This document shows positions 47,666-56,192 of a DNA stretch of 64,000 nucleotides, in pieces. The DNA is from an uncultured bacterium. GTDB taxonomy: Bacteria > Cyanobacteriota > Vampirovibrionia > Gastranaerophilales > Gastranaerophilaceae. The notes beneath the pieces were generated by a model. The model saw only the letters and a list, made by a program, of their open reading frames with translations. It was not told the origin of the DNA and searched no databases. Each line of letters opens with the position of its first letter. Position 1 is the first letter of the stretch. The position numbers were made by a program, and so were the translations under genes. Location of the stretch: assembly GCA_902777855.1 (NCBI GenBank), contig CACYVN010000001.1, positions 124,001-188,000 on the forward strand. The letters run 5' to 3'.

Positions 47666-48431
47666 TTCTAGCCAACAATATCAGTAACTTTGAGAGTGAA
47701 TTATCAGGGAGTTTAAGAATTTTTATCAGTTAGTTTTGAAATTCTTCCCCCGGAAGTTAAAATATGGTTTTTCGGACACTTTTGAAATCTGTTTTTGAGA
47801 TGTTTAATCGCTGTGTTTGGCTTGGTGTTTGAGTTGTACCCGCTTCCCCAAGTCTGAGAGTCGGGGTTTTGAAAAGTCCGAAATGTCCGGTTATTAGGAC
47901 TAAAATGTCCGGTATTTTTCCATAAAATTTTATAAAATCGCCGTGTTTCCCTATTATATTTGAATTACAGCCGAGTGCAAAAAGCGGACATTTTGTGTAA
48001 TTTGCTATTCAAAATTTATATTAAACTCGGAAAAAACCCGCAAATTGTGCCTTTTAGAATTTTAATTGTTTCGCATAATTCTATGATATTTACCCCTAAG
48101 TCGGAAGTAAAATTTTTAAGGGGGAAATGCTTCCCTGACTTTATTTTATAAAGATTTTATCGAAATAAATTTCAAAACTTTAAGATGAGTTTTCTAAAAC
48201 CAAGTTTAAAAAATATCGGATTAATTTTACCCCTCAAAGCTGGAAGCAGAATTGAGAGAAAATAGCAGGTTTTTGTCAAAGAATAAATTCAAACCCTGTT
48301 TAAATTGCGTTTTAAAATAGTTTTATGGGTGTTTTATAAAATTTTCTGCTTAAAATTCAGATATAATCAGACACAAAACAACACATTTCCTTTATTATTG
48401 GTTTTAAATTGAGAATATCGACAAGGAAATT
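47666..48431. other. 766-bp non-coding region with repeated CGGACA/TGTCCG sites
   Basis: No convincing gene; one 63-codon frame (47960-48151) has no ribosome site. It contains four CGGACA/TGTCCG sites (47773, 47884, 47906, 47985) and three loose copies of a CCCC...GGAAG-AAAAT motif (near 47746, 48092, 48229). It lies between the tandem AAA+ gene and the Mu-like module, so an element end or operator region is possible. Confidence 0.6.
47881..47924. repeat. Two 22-bp direct repeats with TGTCCG cores
   Basis: AAATGTCCGGT occurs at 47881 and again at 47903, exactly 22 bp apart; Mu-type transposases bind end sites of about 22 bp. They may be transposase sites at one end of the Mu-like element. 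Confidence 0.45.
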
Positions 48432-49205
48432 TTATGCTTTTAGTAAAATTCCTGATTTTTTTAAAAATAATTTATCATCAATAGAATCAATATTTACTTC
48501 TATAAGTTGGAGTTCTTTTTTTACTTTGTTATAAATCCTTGACGTAAAGTGAGAAGGTGTACCTTCTCTTCCTTTGCTATTATTTAAACGATATACTAAT
48601 TTTCTAGTTTTTTTTGAGTTGTTTAGTTCTTCAAGAATTTTCTGTGCTTCATCTGTTTTGTGATAATCTGCACCCCAAGCTAATATAAAGTCGCCTCCTT
48701 CATTTATTTTTGTTTTGATATAATTTAAATTTTCATTCCTATACTCACAATTATGGTCATATTTATTGAGTAGACACTCTAAAAATTTGCTATTTGCGGT
48801 CCTGATTGGAAATACATTTAGTATAATAAAATACGAGTAATGAAAATCTGAATCACATTTTGCATTTAATTTACATAAATAATCTTTAACATTTAATAAT
48901 GTATCATCCAAACCCATGTGACTGGCGTATGAAGGATTCATAAGAATTACGTTCATTGTTTTGCCTTTTTTATTATCAATTTGACATTTTAAAGATAAAC
49001 GGAACAGATGTTGATCATAAAATTTATTTAGCCTATTTATACTGATATCGCTTTTGCTATAGGAATTACTATGTGTTTGTTTATATATCTGTTCATCGCT
49101 TAAGCATTTGTTACGTAAATCCGAACAATTTCTTATATTTTCTTTTCCTATATATTCACATATTATCCGTTTATCTTGGGATAATTTAGTTTCTTTTTCA
49201 ATCAT
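48432..49205 (-). CDS. DUF1643 family protein
   Basis: A 257-residue protein. MNVILMNPSYASHMGLDDTL, FIILNVFPIRTANS and FILAWGADY are the conserved blocks of DUF1643, found in phages and mobile elements with unknown function. The C-terminal third is extra. It follows the Mrr-like nuclease by 45 bp on the same strand with GGAGAAG before the ATG, so the two probably form an operon under promoter 12. Confidence 0.75.
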   Translation of the reverse strand: MIEKETKLSQDKRIICEYIGKENIRNCSDLRNKCLSDEQIYKQTHSNSYSKSDISINRLNKFYDQHLFRLSLKCQIDNKKGKTMNVILMNPSYASHMGLDDTLLNVKDYLCKLNAKCDSDFHYSYFIILNVFPIRTANSKFLECLLNKYDHNCEYRNENLNYIKTKINEGGDFILAWGADYHKTDEAQKILEELNNSKKTRKLVYRLNNSKGREGTPSHFTSRIYNKVKKELQLIEVNIDSIDDKLFLKKSGILLKA

Positions 49206-49250
49206 ATCTTCTCCAAAATCTATTATTTAATTATAATAAGTTTCAAATAA

Positions 49251-50123
49251 TCAATCGCTTAATAGTGATAAATAGTTTTGAATTCTTTGCGGTAATATTT
49301 TTTTGTGTTTTCGAGCCCACTTAAATAATTCATCAAAAGTAATTTCTTCAATATTTCTTTTTTTATCTGTATAATTATTTTTTTGTCTTTCATCTAATAC
49401 ACATATAAAAATCTTATAATCAGCAAATTTGTTACATATTTTATCAACTTCAACGCTACTATTCCCGATTTTACATTGAATACAAGCTTTATTGCCATAT
49501 TTGTCTCTCATCTCATATTCTATGAGCTTTGCACCCTGTTTATTTGTTGATGGAATAATATAATATTTTTTTTCTTCTTGTAGATATAGCCCCGCTAAAT
49601 CTTCTAAATCATCATAGTGCAGTAAGTTTTTAATACTATTAATATGAATATCTTTTTCCTTATTTTCATATAGTTGGCGACAATATTCTTCAAGATCCTC
49701 AGAACAATGAACTTTACAAAGAACATATCCACGTCCGACAAATCTGCTTATGATATCACCTGGGATGTAATCAAACTTAATTTCTTTCCAAACACATTTT
49801 CTCGATGGTCCAATATCATCAATAATTTCGCAATCACCCACTACTTGTCCTAATCTATAATCAAGGCCGTCAATTTGTGTCCAAACCAAATCTCCCTTTT
49901 TAATATTTTCAATAGCGTTTAAAGAAACCTTCAATCCTCCGCTTAAGTTTTCATTATTAGAATAATCTTTATGATTTTTTGCTTGCTTTCGATAAGTATT
50001 GATATCCGCAACTCCGTTTATAGGCCAACCAATAGCCATAATATTATTATCAATACAATAATTTCTATCTTTCTTCTCATGACCTGATTCCGATGTAAAC
50101 AGTTTTAATCTATAAATAGCCAT
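49251..50123 (-). CDS. Restriction-type nuclease with EVE-like N-terminus and Mrr-like C-terminus
   Basis: A 290-residue protein. The N-terminal half (KKGDLVWTQIDGLDYRLGQV, then GRGYVLCKVH) looks like an EVE/PUA-type modified-base reader. The second half (DLEDLAGLYLQEEKKYYIIP, QGAKLIEYEM, ACIQCKIGN) has the D...QxK pattern of Mrr-like PD-(D/E)XK nucleases. This pairing is typical of modification-dependent (type IV) restriction. Both assignments are by eye. It is driven by promoter 12. Confidence 0.7.
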   Translation of the reverse strand: MAIYRLKLFTSESGHEKKDRNYCIDNNIMAIGWPINGVADINTYRKQAKNHKDYSNNENLSGGLKVSLNAIENIKKGDLVWTQIDGLDYRLGQVVGDCEIIDDIGPSRKCVWKEIKFDYIPGDIISRFVGRGYVLCKVHCSEDLEEYCRQLYENKEKDIHINSIKNLLHYDDLEDLAGLYLQEEKKYYIIPSTNKQGAKLIEYEMRDKYGNKACIQCKIGNSSVEVDKICNKFADYKIFICVLDERQKNNYTDKKRNIEEITFDELFKWARKHKKILPQRIQNYLSLLSD

Positions 50124-50194
50124 ATCACACTCCTTTGCTTTTTATATTACATTAAAAATAAATTTATTTTTCTCACGATTTATAATACAAACAA

Positions 50195-50226
50195 TTATAA
50201 AATCTAAAACTGTCAGAATAGGACAT
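50195..50226 (-). promoter_or_regulatory. Shared-motif promoter 12 (Mrr-like operon)
   Basis: Minus strand: TGTCCTATTCTGACA (50226-50212), 11 bp, TATAAT (50200-50195), driving the gene at 50123. Confidence 0.85.
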
Positions 50227-50338
50227 ATATTATTAAGAAAAATTGCAACACATTCAGACACATTTCCCCCTCAAACACTTCCATTTTGAGAGAAAGCAGT
50301 CTAACATACAGTAGCTGTAAATTAAATAAGGATACGGT

Positions 50339-52411
50339 ATGGCAGACATTAATAATAATGATATTTGGATTGATGTTGAAACACTCGCGAAATTGAAAAA
50401 CATTACTCGAAGAGCAGTTCGGCTTGCGTTGAATCAAAACAAATATGAATACAAGGTTGAAAATATTCGTGGCGGAAAAACATACAAAATTAAGTTATCA
50501 ACTTTGGAAGAAGAGCTTCAGCTTAAATATTTTCAAGAATATTATGACGATTATAAAACTTGTGATAATGAGGTTATTGAACTATCAAATCTCAATATTA
50601 AACAAGAAAAACTGATATCCGAAAACCAGAGAAAAATTGCACTTGCAAAGTATGATTTGATTTATGCATGGCTTGATTTTAGGAAAGAATATAAAAGAGA
50701 TAAGCTCAAAACTAACGGCAATATACCCGATAAGGAATTTTTGCAACTATATAATACAGGAATGTTTCAGGAAGAAATTTTCAAAATCTTAGGCAAAGTC
50801 TCAATAGGTTCCCTTTATCGCTGGCGGGCGTTATTAGATTATAACAAGGATTGGACTGCGTTAGTAGGGCAATATAAATATTCAACAAGAAAAGAATATA
50901 GAACAACCTTAAACGAAGAACATATAAAAATATTTATACAAATACTATTGTCCCCAAGTGCTTTTTCAATAGGTAAAGCTATTTCACTGACTAAACATAT
51001 ATTAAAAGAACGCGGTCAAGAGATTTTACCAAAAGATATTACATTTAGAAGATATGCAGAATGGTTCAGGGATAACAATTATGACAAATGGACTCTTGCA
51101 CGTGACGGTGAAAAAGCATTAAAGGATAAAGTAAGCCCCTTTATAGTCAGAAACGCAGCACTTTTAAAACCTGGGCAAGTGCTTGTTGCCGACGGGCATA
51201 CACTTAACTTCCAAGTGATAAACCCGTTTACAGGCAAACCCTGCCGAGCGACTTTGCTTGGGTTCTTGGATTGGAAATCCGGCGGGCTTGTCGGATACGA
51301 CATTATGCTTGAAGAATGTACGCAAAATATTGCATCAGCTCTTCGTAACGCGATTTTAAAAATGGATCATATTCCAGAATTCGTTTACCAAGATAACGGA
51401 AGAGCCTTCAAAAGCAAGTTCTTTAATGGGGACAAAAAGTTTGAGGAACTTGGTTTTACAGGAGTTTACAATAAACTCGGAATAACGCCAGTCTATGCCA
51501 CTCCTTACAACGCTCGAGCAAAAGTCATCGAGCGTTTCTTTTTAGACTTTCAGGAAAGCTTTGAAAAACTGATTCCAAGTTACATTGGTACAAGTATTGA
51601 AAATAAGCCGGCATATTTAATGCGAAATGAGAAGTTGCACAAAAACATTCACGAAAAATTCGGTTTCACCCCAACCATTGAACAAGCTCTTAAAATGATA
51701 GAAAAATGGCTTGAATTTAAACATTCTCAGCCCTGTCCGAACGCAAAAGATAAAACGATTCAAGAAGTTTTAAATGAAATTGAAAAACAAAATATTGACG
51801 AAAACTCGCTTGACGATTTGATGATGGCGCAAGAGATAAAGTCAATCGGCAGGAACGGAATCAGATTTTTGAAAGCTGACTATTTTGACGAGGCACTATA
51901 TGGTATCAAAGAGAAAACCGTCATAAAGTACAGTCTGTTCGACCTTTCATATATTAAGGTTTATTCGATGAAGGGCGAATTTATATGTAAGGCAAACCGC
52001 ATAACAGAAACCCACCCGCTTGCTTATCAAATGGGCGATATCAAAGATATCGAGGACTACAAACAGAAGATTGAAAAACAGCAAAAGCTCCGCAGAAAGA
52101 CGATTAAAGCTGTTCGGGAACATTTTAACTTAGAGGATATGGATTATCTTGAAAAAGAATTGATGCAAAATATCCGATTACCTGAACCCGAGCCAATTAA
52201 GGAAATAACAGTTCTATCTGAACCAAAGCCGAAACAGGATTTTGAGCCAAAGGTTAAGACTTCAATAGTTGCAAGACCGATATTTAAAAGTGCATACGAG
52301 CGTTATGAATGGCATATGCAGAATGGCTGTATCTGCCAAGAGGACAGGACGTGGCTAACAAATTATATTAAATCAGACGAATACAAAGAAATATACGGAA
52401 AGGAGCAGTAA
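50339..52411 (+). CDS. Mu-type transposase (MuA-like DDE)
   Basis: A 690-residue transposase. Residues about 9-60 (WIDVETLAKLKNITRRAVRL) form a Mu-type HTH. The catalytic core shows D in LVADGHTLNF (about 284), D in FVYQDNGRAFKS (about 352) and E in AKVIERFFLDF (about 397), a complete DDE triad. A Mu transposase C-terminal beta-barrel region follows. The length is close to MuA (663). It inserts the element together with the ATPase encoded next, whose start overlaps its stop. Confidence 0.93.
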   Translation: MADINNNDIWIDVETLAKLKNITRRAVRLALNQNKYEYKVENIRGGKTYKIKLSTLEEELQLKYFQEYYDDYKTCDNEVIELSNLNIKQEKLISENQRKIALAKYDLIYAWLDFRKEYKRDKLKTNGNIPDKEFLQLYNTGMFQEEIFKILGKVSIGSLYRWRALLDYNKDWTALVGQYKYSTRKEYRTTLNEEHIKIFIQILLSPSAFSIGKAISLTKHILKERGQEILPKDITFRRYAEWFRDNNYDKWTLARDGEKALKDKVSPFIVRNAALLKPGQVLVADGHTLNFQVINPFTGKPCRATLLGFLDWKSGGLVGYDIMLEECTQNIASALRNAILKMDHIPEFVYQDNGRAFKSKFFNGDKKFEELGFTGVYNKLGITPVYATPYNARAKVIERFFLDFQESFEKLIPSYIGTSIENKPAYLMRNEKLHKNIHEKFGFTPTIEQALKMIEKWLEFKHSQPCPNAKDKTIQEVLNEIEKQNIDENSLDDLMMAQEIKSIGRNGIRFLKADYFDEALYGIKEKTVIKYSLFDLSYIKVYSMKGEFICKANRITETHPLAYQMGDIKDIEDYKQKIEKQQKLRRKTIKAVREHFNLEDMDYLEKELMQNIRLPEPEPIKEITVLSEPKPKQDFEPKVKTSIVARPIFKSAYERYEWHMQNGCICQEDRTWLTNYIKSDEYKEIYGKEQ

Positions 52412-53142
52412 TGAAAAAAGTTTTCGTAAAAACAAAGAATGTAAAACAACTAATCTCGATGATGAATCGCCTGCGAGAAAGAGAAGATGGAGTCCCAGGA
52501 ATGGGGCTTGTTTATGGCGAACCGGGGCTTGGCAAAACTTACGCAATAACTTGGTGGGCGGCACAAAATGATGCAATATTAATCAGGAGTGCAAATCTTA
52601 TGTCTGCGAGGTGGCTATTAGAAGAAATGGTTGAAGAATTAGGAGAGATTCCATACAATAAATTTTCCGATATCTTCAATCAAGTAATAGCACAATTAAT
52701 CAAAACCCCAAGAACCATTATTATAGATGAAACGGACTATTTGACTATTGATTCTCGGGCAGTTGAAACTTTAAGGGACATTCATGATAAAACGAATGTT
52801 CCTATTGTTTTAGTCGGAATGGGTACGGCTAATAAAAGGCTCCAAAGGCACAAACATTTATATGACAGATTATTGGAGATTATAAAATTTGAACCGTTCT
52901 CAAAACAAGATATAACTTCAATAATCGACCAATTATCAGAAGTTCCGTTTACAGACTGTGCCAAAAAACTTTTATACACACGCACAAATCGATTCAGGCA
53001 ATTGGTAAAAACCATCAGTAAAGCGGAACAGGTCGCAAAATCAAACGGGATAAAAGAAATTGACGAAATAACATTGAAGGAGGTGTTGAAAAATGACGAT
53101 GCTGACGCAGAAGAAATTGAACTTACAAATGAAAATTCTTAA
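52411..53142 (+). CDS. MuB-like AAA ATPase (transposition target selection)
   Basis: A 243-residue ATPase: Walker A GEPGLGKTYAI (about 35-45), Walker B TIIIDETDYL (about 105), sensor region IVLVGMGTANK. It has the MuB/TniB role of binding target DNA and activating the DDE transposase. Its start follows GGAAAGGAG at the end of the transposase gene. No N-terminal HTH as in Mu MuB. Confidence 0.9.
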   Translation: MKKVFVKTKNVKQLISMMNRLREREDGVPGMGLVYGEPGLGKTYAITWWAAQNDAILIRSANLMSARWLLEEMVEELGEIPYNKFSDIFNQVIAQLIKTPRTIIIDETDYLTIDSRAVETLRDIHDKTNVPIVLVGMGTANKRLQRHKHLYDRLLEIIKFEPFSKQDITSIIDQLSEVPFTDCAKKLLYTRTNRFRQLVKTISKAEQVAKSNGIKEIDEITLKEVLKNDDADAEEIELTNENS

Positions 53143-54337
53143 AATAGCAAAGGGGCTTAATAAATTTACTCTGCCTGACATTCTGCCAATGCTTGAAGAA
53201 AATGAAAAAACAATTCAAAAAGCACTTAACGATTTAGAGTCTTTAAACCAAATTAAAAAGATATCAAATACAGAATACCTATATACGAATTTTAAAAAAC
53301 GTGTGAATAAACCTCTCCCCACAAGCCAAAGTGACGATTCAGATATTTGGCTTACGATATCCGAAGTTGCTCGTTTACTTAATATTCAGGAAGAAACCGT
53401 TAAAAGGAATTGTCTTAAAGGAAATTATGTTGTTAAACCAAATAAAGAGCCTGACTTAGAGGGGAAATATTTAATCAAACGCTCGTCCCTAAAACTCTAC
53501 GATTTTTTAGAAGATTCCGAACGGCGTGCGATGGATAAAGAAGTCAAGAAACTTTTCCATAATAAAGAGGAAGAACGCTTGTATGTTGTGGCATCAGACA
53601 GAGGCAAAGAATTTATTTACAGATACTTGAAACTTTTTAAATTGACAGAAGGAATGAATTGCAGAGAACTGCGGAACTTTTTGGAATTAATTCCGTTAAA
53701 GAATCCAAAACTTAAAGTTTCATATTCCGCATTTCATTCAAAACGAAAAAAATATCAAACAGAGGGAATGCTTGGGATATTCCCCAAATATTTCATGCCG
53801 GATAATAAAAACGAAGAACCCAAAGTTCGCAGGAATCTTAATCGTCTGCCTAAAGTCTATAACTTAGCGACAACAGAGCAAATCGAGATTATTTATAAAT
53901 GCTTCTGCTTTGGGATTCCCGCATCTCAAACAGCAAAAATTGCAAATATGGGGAACACAACAACGGAGACTTTTTATCAATTTATTAGGGCGAAAATCTT
54001 TGATAAACAATATCAGGAACTAGTTGAACGTTTTGACACAGACCCTCAAATTCCGCAGGTGAGGATTTTTATGAACGATGTTTCAATATGCTTGTATTGC
54101 TATAATGATAAAGTTTTTATTACGCACAAACCATTAAAATCGAAGTTGCCCCAACGCCGTCAACAGCCTAATGAAGTCAAAGAAGCACGCAGAATGTATA
54201 ACATTCTTTACCGCAAAAAATTTATGGCAAGTATGCGAAAATACCTTGACCACCACTTAGCAGTGCTTTTATGGAAAGAACGCAACCCCAACTTTGAAGA
54301 TCAGCTGAATTTGATTTATGAGTTGATACATATATAA
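53093..54337 (+). CDS. DNA-binding protein of the Mu-like module (third transposition gene)
   Basis: A 414-residue protein starting after GGAGG, with its first 50 bp overlapping the MuB-like gene in another frame. Residues 1-60 look like a winged helix (KFTLPDILPMLEENEKTIQK), residues about 83-135 like a second Mu-type HTH (WLTISEVARLLNIQEETVKR), and about 260-300 like a third (EQIEIIYKCFCFGIPASQTA). No catalytic triad seen. It may be a regulator or target-choice partner; homology is unknown. Confidence 0.7.
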   Translation: MTMLTQKKLNLQMKILKIAKGLNKFTLPDILPMLEENEKTIQKALNDLESLNQIKKISNTEYLYTNFKKRVNKPLPTSQSDDSDIWLTISEVARLLNIQEETVKRNCLKGNYVVKPNKEPDLEGKYLIKRSSLKLYDFLEDSERRAMDKEVKKLFHNKEEERLYVVASDRGKEFIYRYLKLFKLTEGMNCRELRNFLELIPLKNPKLKVSYSAFHSKRKKYQTEGMLGIFPKYFMPDNKNEEPKVRRNLNRLPKVYNLATTEQIEIIYKCFCFGIPASQTAKIANMGNTTTETFYQFIRAKIFDKQYQELVERFDTDPQIPQVRIFMNDVSICLYCYNDKVFITHKPLKSKLPQRRQQPNEVKEARRMYNILYRKKFMASMRKYLDHHLAVLLWKERNPNFEDQLNLIYELIHI

Positions 54338-54339
54338 AA

Positions 54340-55140
54340 TTATTGATTTAAGATACATGAGTCTTTTGTATCGTCATCATACAAAAATATTTTTTCAAAT
54401 TTTGAATCAAACTTGTGTTCAAATAGTATGTTGTCAAATGAACAGTAATTAGCATTATAAGCGTTTGGGACATATATTAATAAATAGCATTTGTCACAAC
54501 TTTCGCTATACAAGCTGGTTTTATTATTCTTTTTATCAATGCAAGTTTGCAATTCATCAATAGGATTTTGCTTGACCATGCCTGCATTATTGACGTGGCA
54601 ATCATATTTTCCAGTCCAAGGGCACGCAATGGGGTCCATTGATATTTTAAAATGTTCATCATCAACTTGAATCCATTCTTGAACAAGTAATCCTCTTCTT
54701 AATTTTTCTATATTGTTTTTTAAAATATTTTGCAATTTTTGTTTCAACTTTTTTGCATCAGGAATTTGTGAAAAGCCAGGGTTATAAGCATAATCAAAAT
54801 GGTCTTTCCAATGGATGCTAAATTCTCTGTCATCATACTTATTAATAAGTATATGCATATGAAGGTTATATTCTTTTTCCGCTTCCCTACAAATTTTATT
54901 ACCAATAGTGGTTAAAGCTTGAGAAAATTTAAGATTTTTATTTTCTGCTATAAAGTTTGTTAATTCCAATGCTATTGATTCACCATTTTTTGTTTTTAAT
55001 ACAAAATCCGGAGACTCTGATTTTATACAGTCAACAATATCGAGTTCTTCAAACCACTTTTGTCCAATTTTGGTTTTGAAAAACTTTTCAACTTGTTCTT
55101 TTTCTTCAGTTTCTTTTATATCATTTTTACTCATTATCAT
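54340..55140 (-). CDS. Hypothetical protein with possible PD-(D/E)XK-like N-terminus
   Basis: A 266-residue protein starting MIMSKNDIKE; the ATG at 55140 lies 7 bp after a TATGAT box and has no ribosome site, so a leaderless transcript is likely. Residues about 42-60 (SPDFVLKTKNGESIALELTN) have D...E-x-T, near the PD-(D/E)XK pattern but lacking the usual lysine. The C-terminal half has clustered cysteines (CDKCYLL). It converges on the Mu-like module. Function unknown. Confidence 0.6.
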   Translation of the reverse strand: MIMSKNDIKETEEKEQVEKFFKTKIGQKWFEELDIVDCIKSESPDFVLKTKNGESIALELTNFIAENKNLKFSQALTTIGNKICREAEKEYNLHMHILINKYDDREFSIHWKDHFDYAYNPGFSQIPDAKKLKQKLQNILKNNIEKLRRGLLVQEWIQVDDEHFKISMDPIACPWTGKYDCHVNNAGMVKQNPIDELQTCIDKKNNKTSLYSESCDKCYLLIYVPNAYNANYCSFDNILFEHKFDSKFEKIFLYDDDTKDSCILNQ

Positions 55141-55157
55141 TATGCTATCATAAATTT

Positions 55158-55208
55158 ATGGATATTTTAGATAGATTAGCAAAATCAAAATCAAGGAGCG
55201 AATGTTGA
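55158..55208 (+). pseudogene. 5' fragment of a DUF4186 gene
   Basis: It reads MDILDRLAKSKSRSEC and stops. The first 40 or so bp closely match the start of the intact gene at 56994 (MDIIDRLAKSKFRSRF). The fragment lies just upstream of the second SAM-I riboswitch, one cassette away from the intact copy. Confidence 0.75.
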
Positions 55209-55255
55209 TAAAATAAAATTATAATGTTAGTATTATAGAAAAGTTAATAATTTAT

Positions 55256-55377
55256 AACCTATAAAGAGTGTGCGAGGGACAAGCCCGTTGACCACACAGC
55301 AACCTTTTAAGTTAGGTGCTAAAGCTTGTATGATGGGTTGAAATAATACTCATCATAACCGATGGGTATTTTTGTTT
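55256..55377 (+). promoter_or_regulatory. SAM-I-type riboswitch with transcription terminator, copy 2
   Basis: P1 pairs AACCTAT (55256-55262) with ATGGGTT (55333-55339). P2 GTGTG/CACAC replaces GTGTA/TACAC of copy 1, and a C-G pair in P3 becomes T-A, so both stems covary between copies. The core CGAGGGACAAGCCCGTTGAC, GCAACC and GGTGCTAA is unchanged. The terminator AATACTCATC/GATGGGTATT (55345-55370) plus T-run can be broken by pairing of ATGATGGGT with ACTCATCAT. It controls the amidohydrolase gene at 55409. Confidence 0.8.
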
Positions 55378-55408
55378 GTGTACTCTTTTAGGTTGAAAGG
55401 GGACACAA

Positions 55409-56155
55409 ATGAACAATATTTTAATTCACATTCCACATAGTAGCTACGTTATTCCAGATGAATACAAAGATTTATTTTATTTAGTGGATAATGAGCTTTT
55501 ACAGGAACAAATCAAAATGTCAGACAGTTATACAGACGAACTGTTTGACGTTGAGGGAATTCAAAAACTTATATTCCCTATAAGCAGACTTGTTTGTGAT
55601 GTAGAAAGGTTTAGAAATGAAGAAGATGAAGAAATGTCAAAGCAGGGAATGTGGGTTTGTTATACCAAAACATCTAATTGTAAGCCTTTGAAAAGAGTTA
55701 ATAATGAGCATAAACTAGAAATTTTGCAAAAATACTATGATAAACACCACCTCAATTTTGAAAAACAAGTATCACAAATGCTCAAACAAGGTCAATGTTT
55801 AATTATTGATTCACACTCGTTTTCTTCTAAGCCACTACCTTATGAACTCCATGCACAAACTTTCCGTCCAGATATCTGTGTTGGAACAGATAATTTTCAT
55901 ACCCCATATAAAATAACTAATTATTTTTATAATGCATTTTCTGATTTTGGTTATAAAGTCGGTATAAATAATCCATTTTGCGGAACAATTGTTCCTTTGA
56001 AGTTTTATAGAAAAAATAAAAACGTAAATTCGGTTATGCTTGAGATAAATCGTTCTTTATACATGGATGAGGATAAGGGTAAGAAAAATAAAAATTTTGC
56101 AAGAATAAAAAGAAATATTGAACAAGTAGTTTCACTATGTCCGTTTCTGACATAG
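55409..56155 (+). CDS. N-formylglutamate amidohydrolase-like protein
   Basis: A 248-residue protein. HIPHSSYVIPDEY at the N-terminus, DRYTDELF-like SDSYTDELF, SRLVCDVERF and DSHSFSSKP are conserved blocks of the FGase family, a zinc hydrolase that acts on N-formylglutamate in histidine breakdown. Here it lies in an accessory cassette under a SAM-I-type riboswitch, so the substrate may differ. Its last codons contain shared-motif promoter 13. Confidence 0.8.
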   Translation: MNNILIHIPHSSYVIPDEYKDLFYLVDNELLQEQIKMSDSYTDELFDVEGIQKLIFPISRLVCDVERFRNEEDEEMSKQGMWVCYTKTSNCKPLKRVNNEHKLEILQKYYDKHHLNFEKQVSQMLKQGQCLIIDSHSFSSKPLPYELHAQTFRPDICVGTDNFHTPYKITNYFYNAFSDFGYKVGINNPFCGTIVPLKFYRKNKNVNSVMLEINRSLYMDEDKGKKNKNFARIKRNIEQVVSLCPFLT

Positions 56156-56169
56156 CTCTCGTTTATGAT
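56138..56169 (+). promoter_or_regulatory. Shared-motif promoter 13, inside the end of the amidohydrolase gene
   Basis: TGTCCGTTTCTGACA (56138-56152), 11 bp, TATGAT (56164-56169). It drives the DUF4160 gene at 56193. The element encodes the last amino acids of the upstream gene. Confidence 0.75.
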
Positions 56170-56192
56170 ATTATTTGAAAAAGGAAACATTC

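Noticed and set aside
47881-47924. CRISPR-like direct repeats
   Set aside because: Only two short copies with no constant spacer; 22-bp phasing fits transposase sites better.
47960-48151. 63-codon frame in the gap
   Set aside because: No ribosome site, odd composition, and it overlaps CGGACA repeats.
55055-55085. A TGTCCAATTTTGG sequence resembling the shared motif
   Set aside because: It lies inside a coding region, the right half is wrong (TTTTGGTTT) and no -10 box follows at 11 bp.
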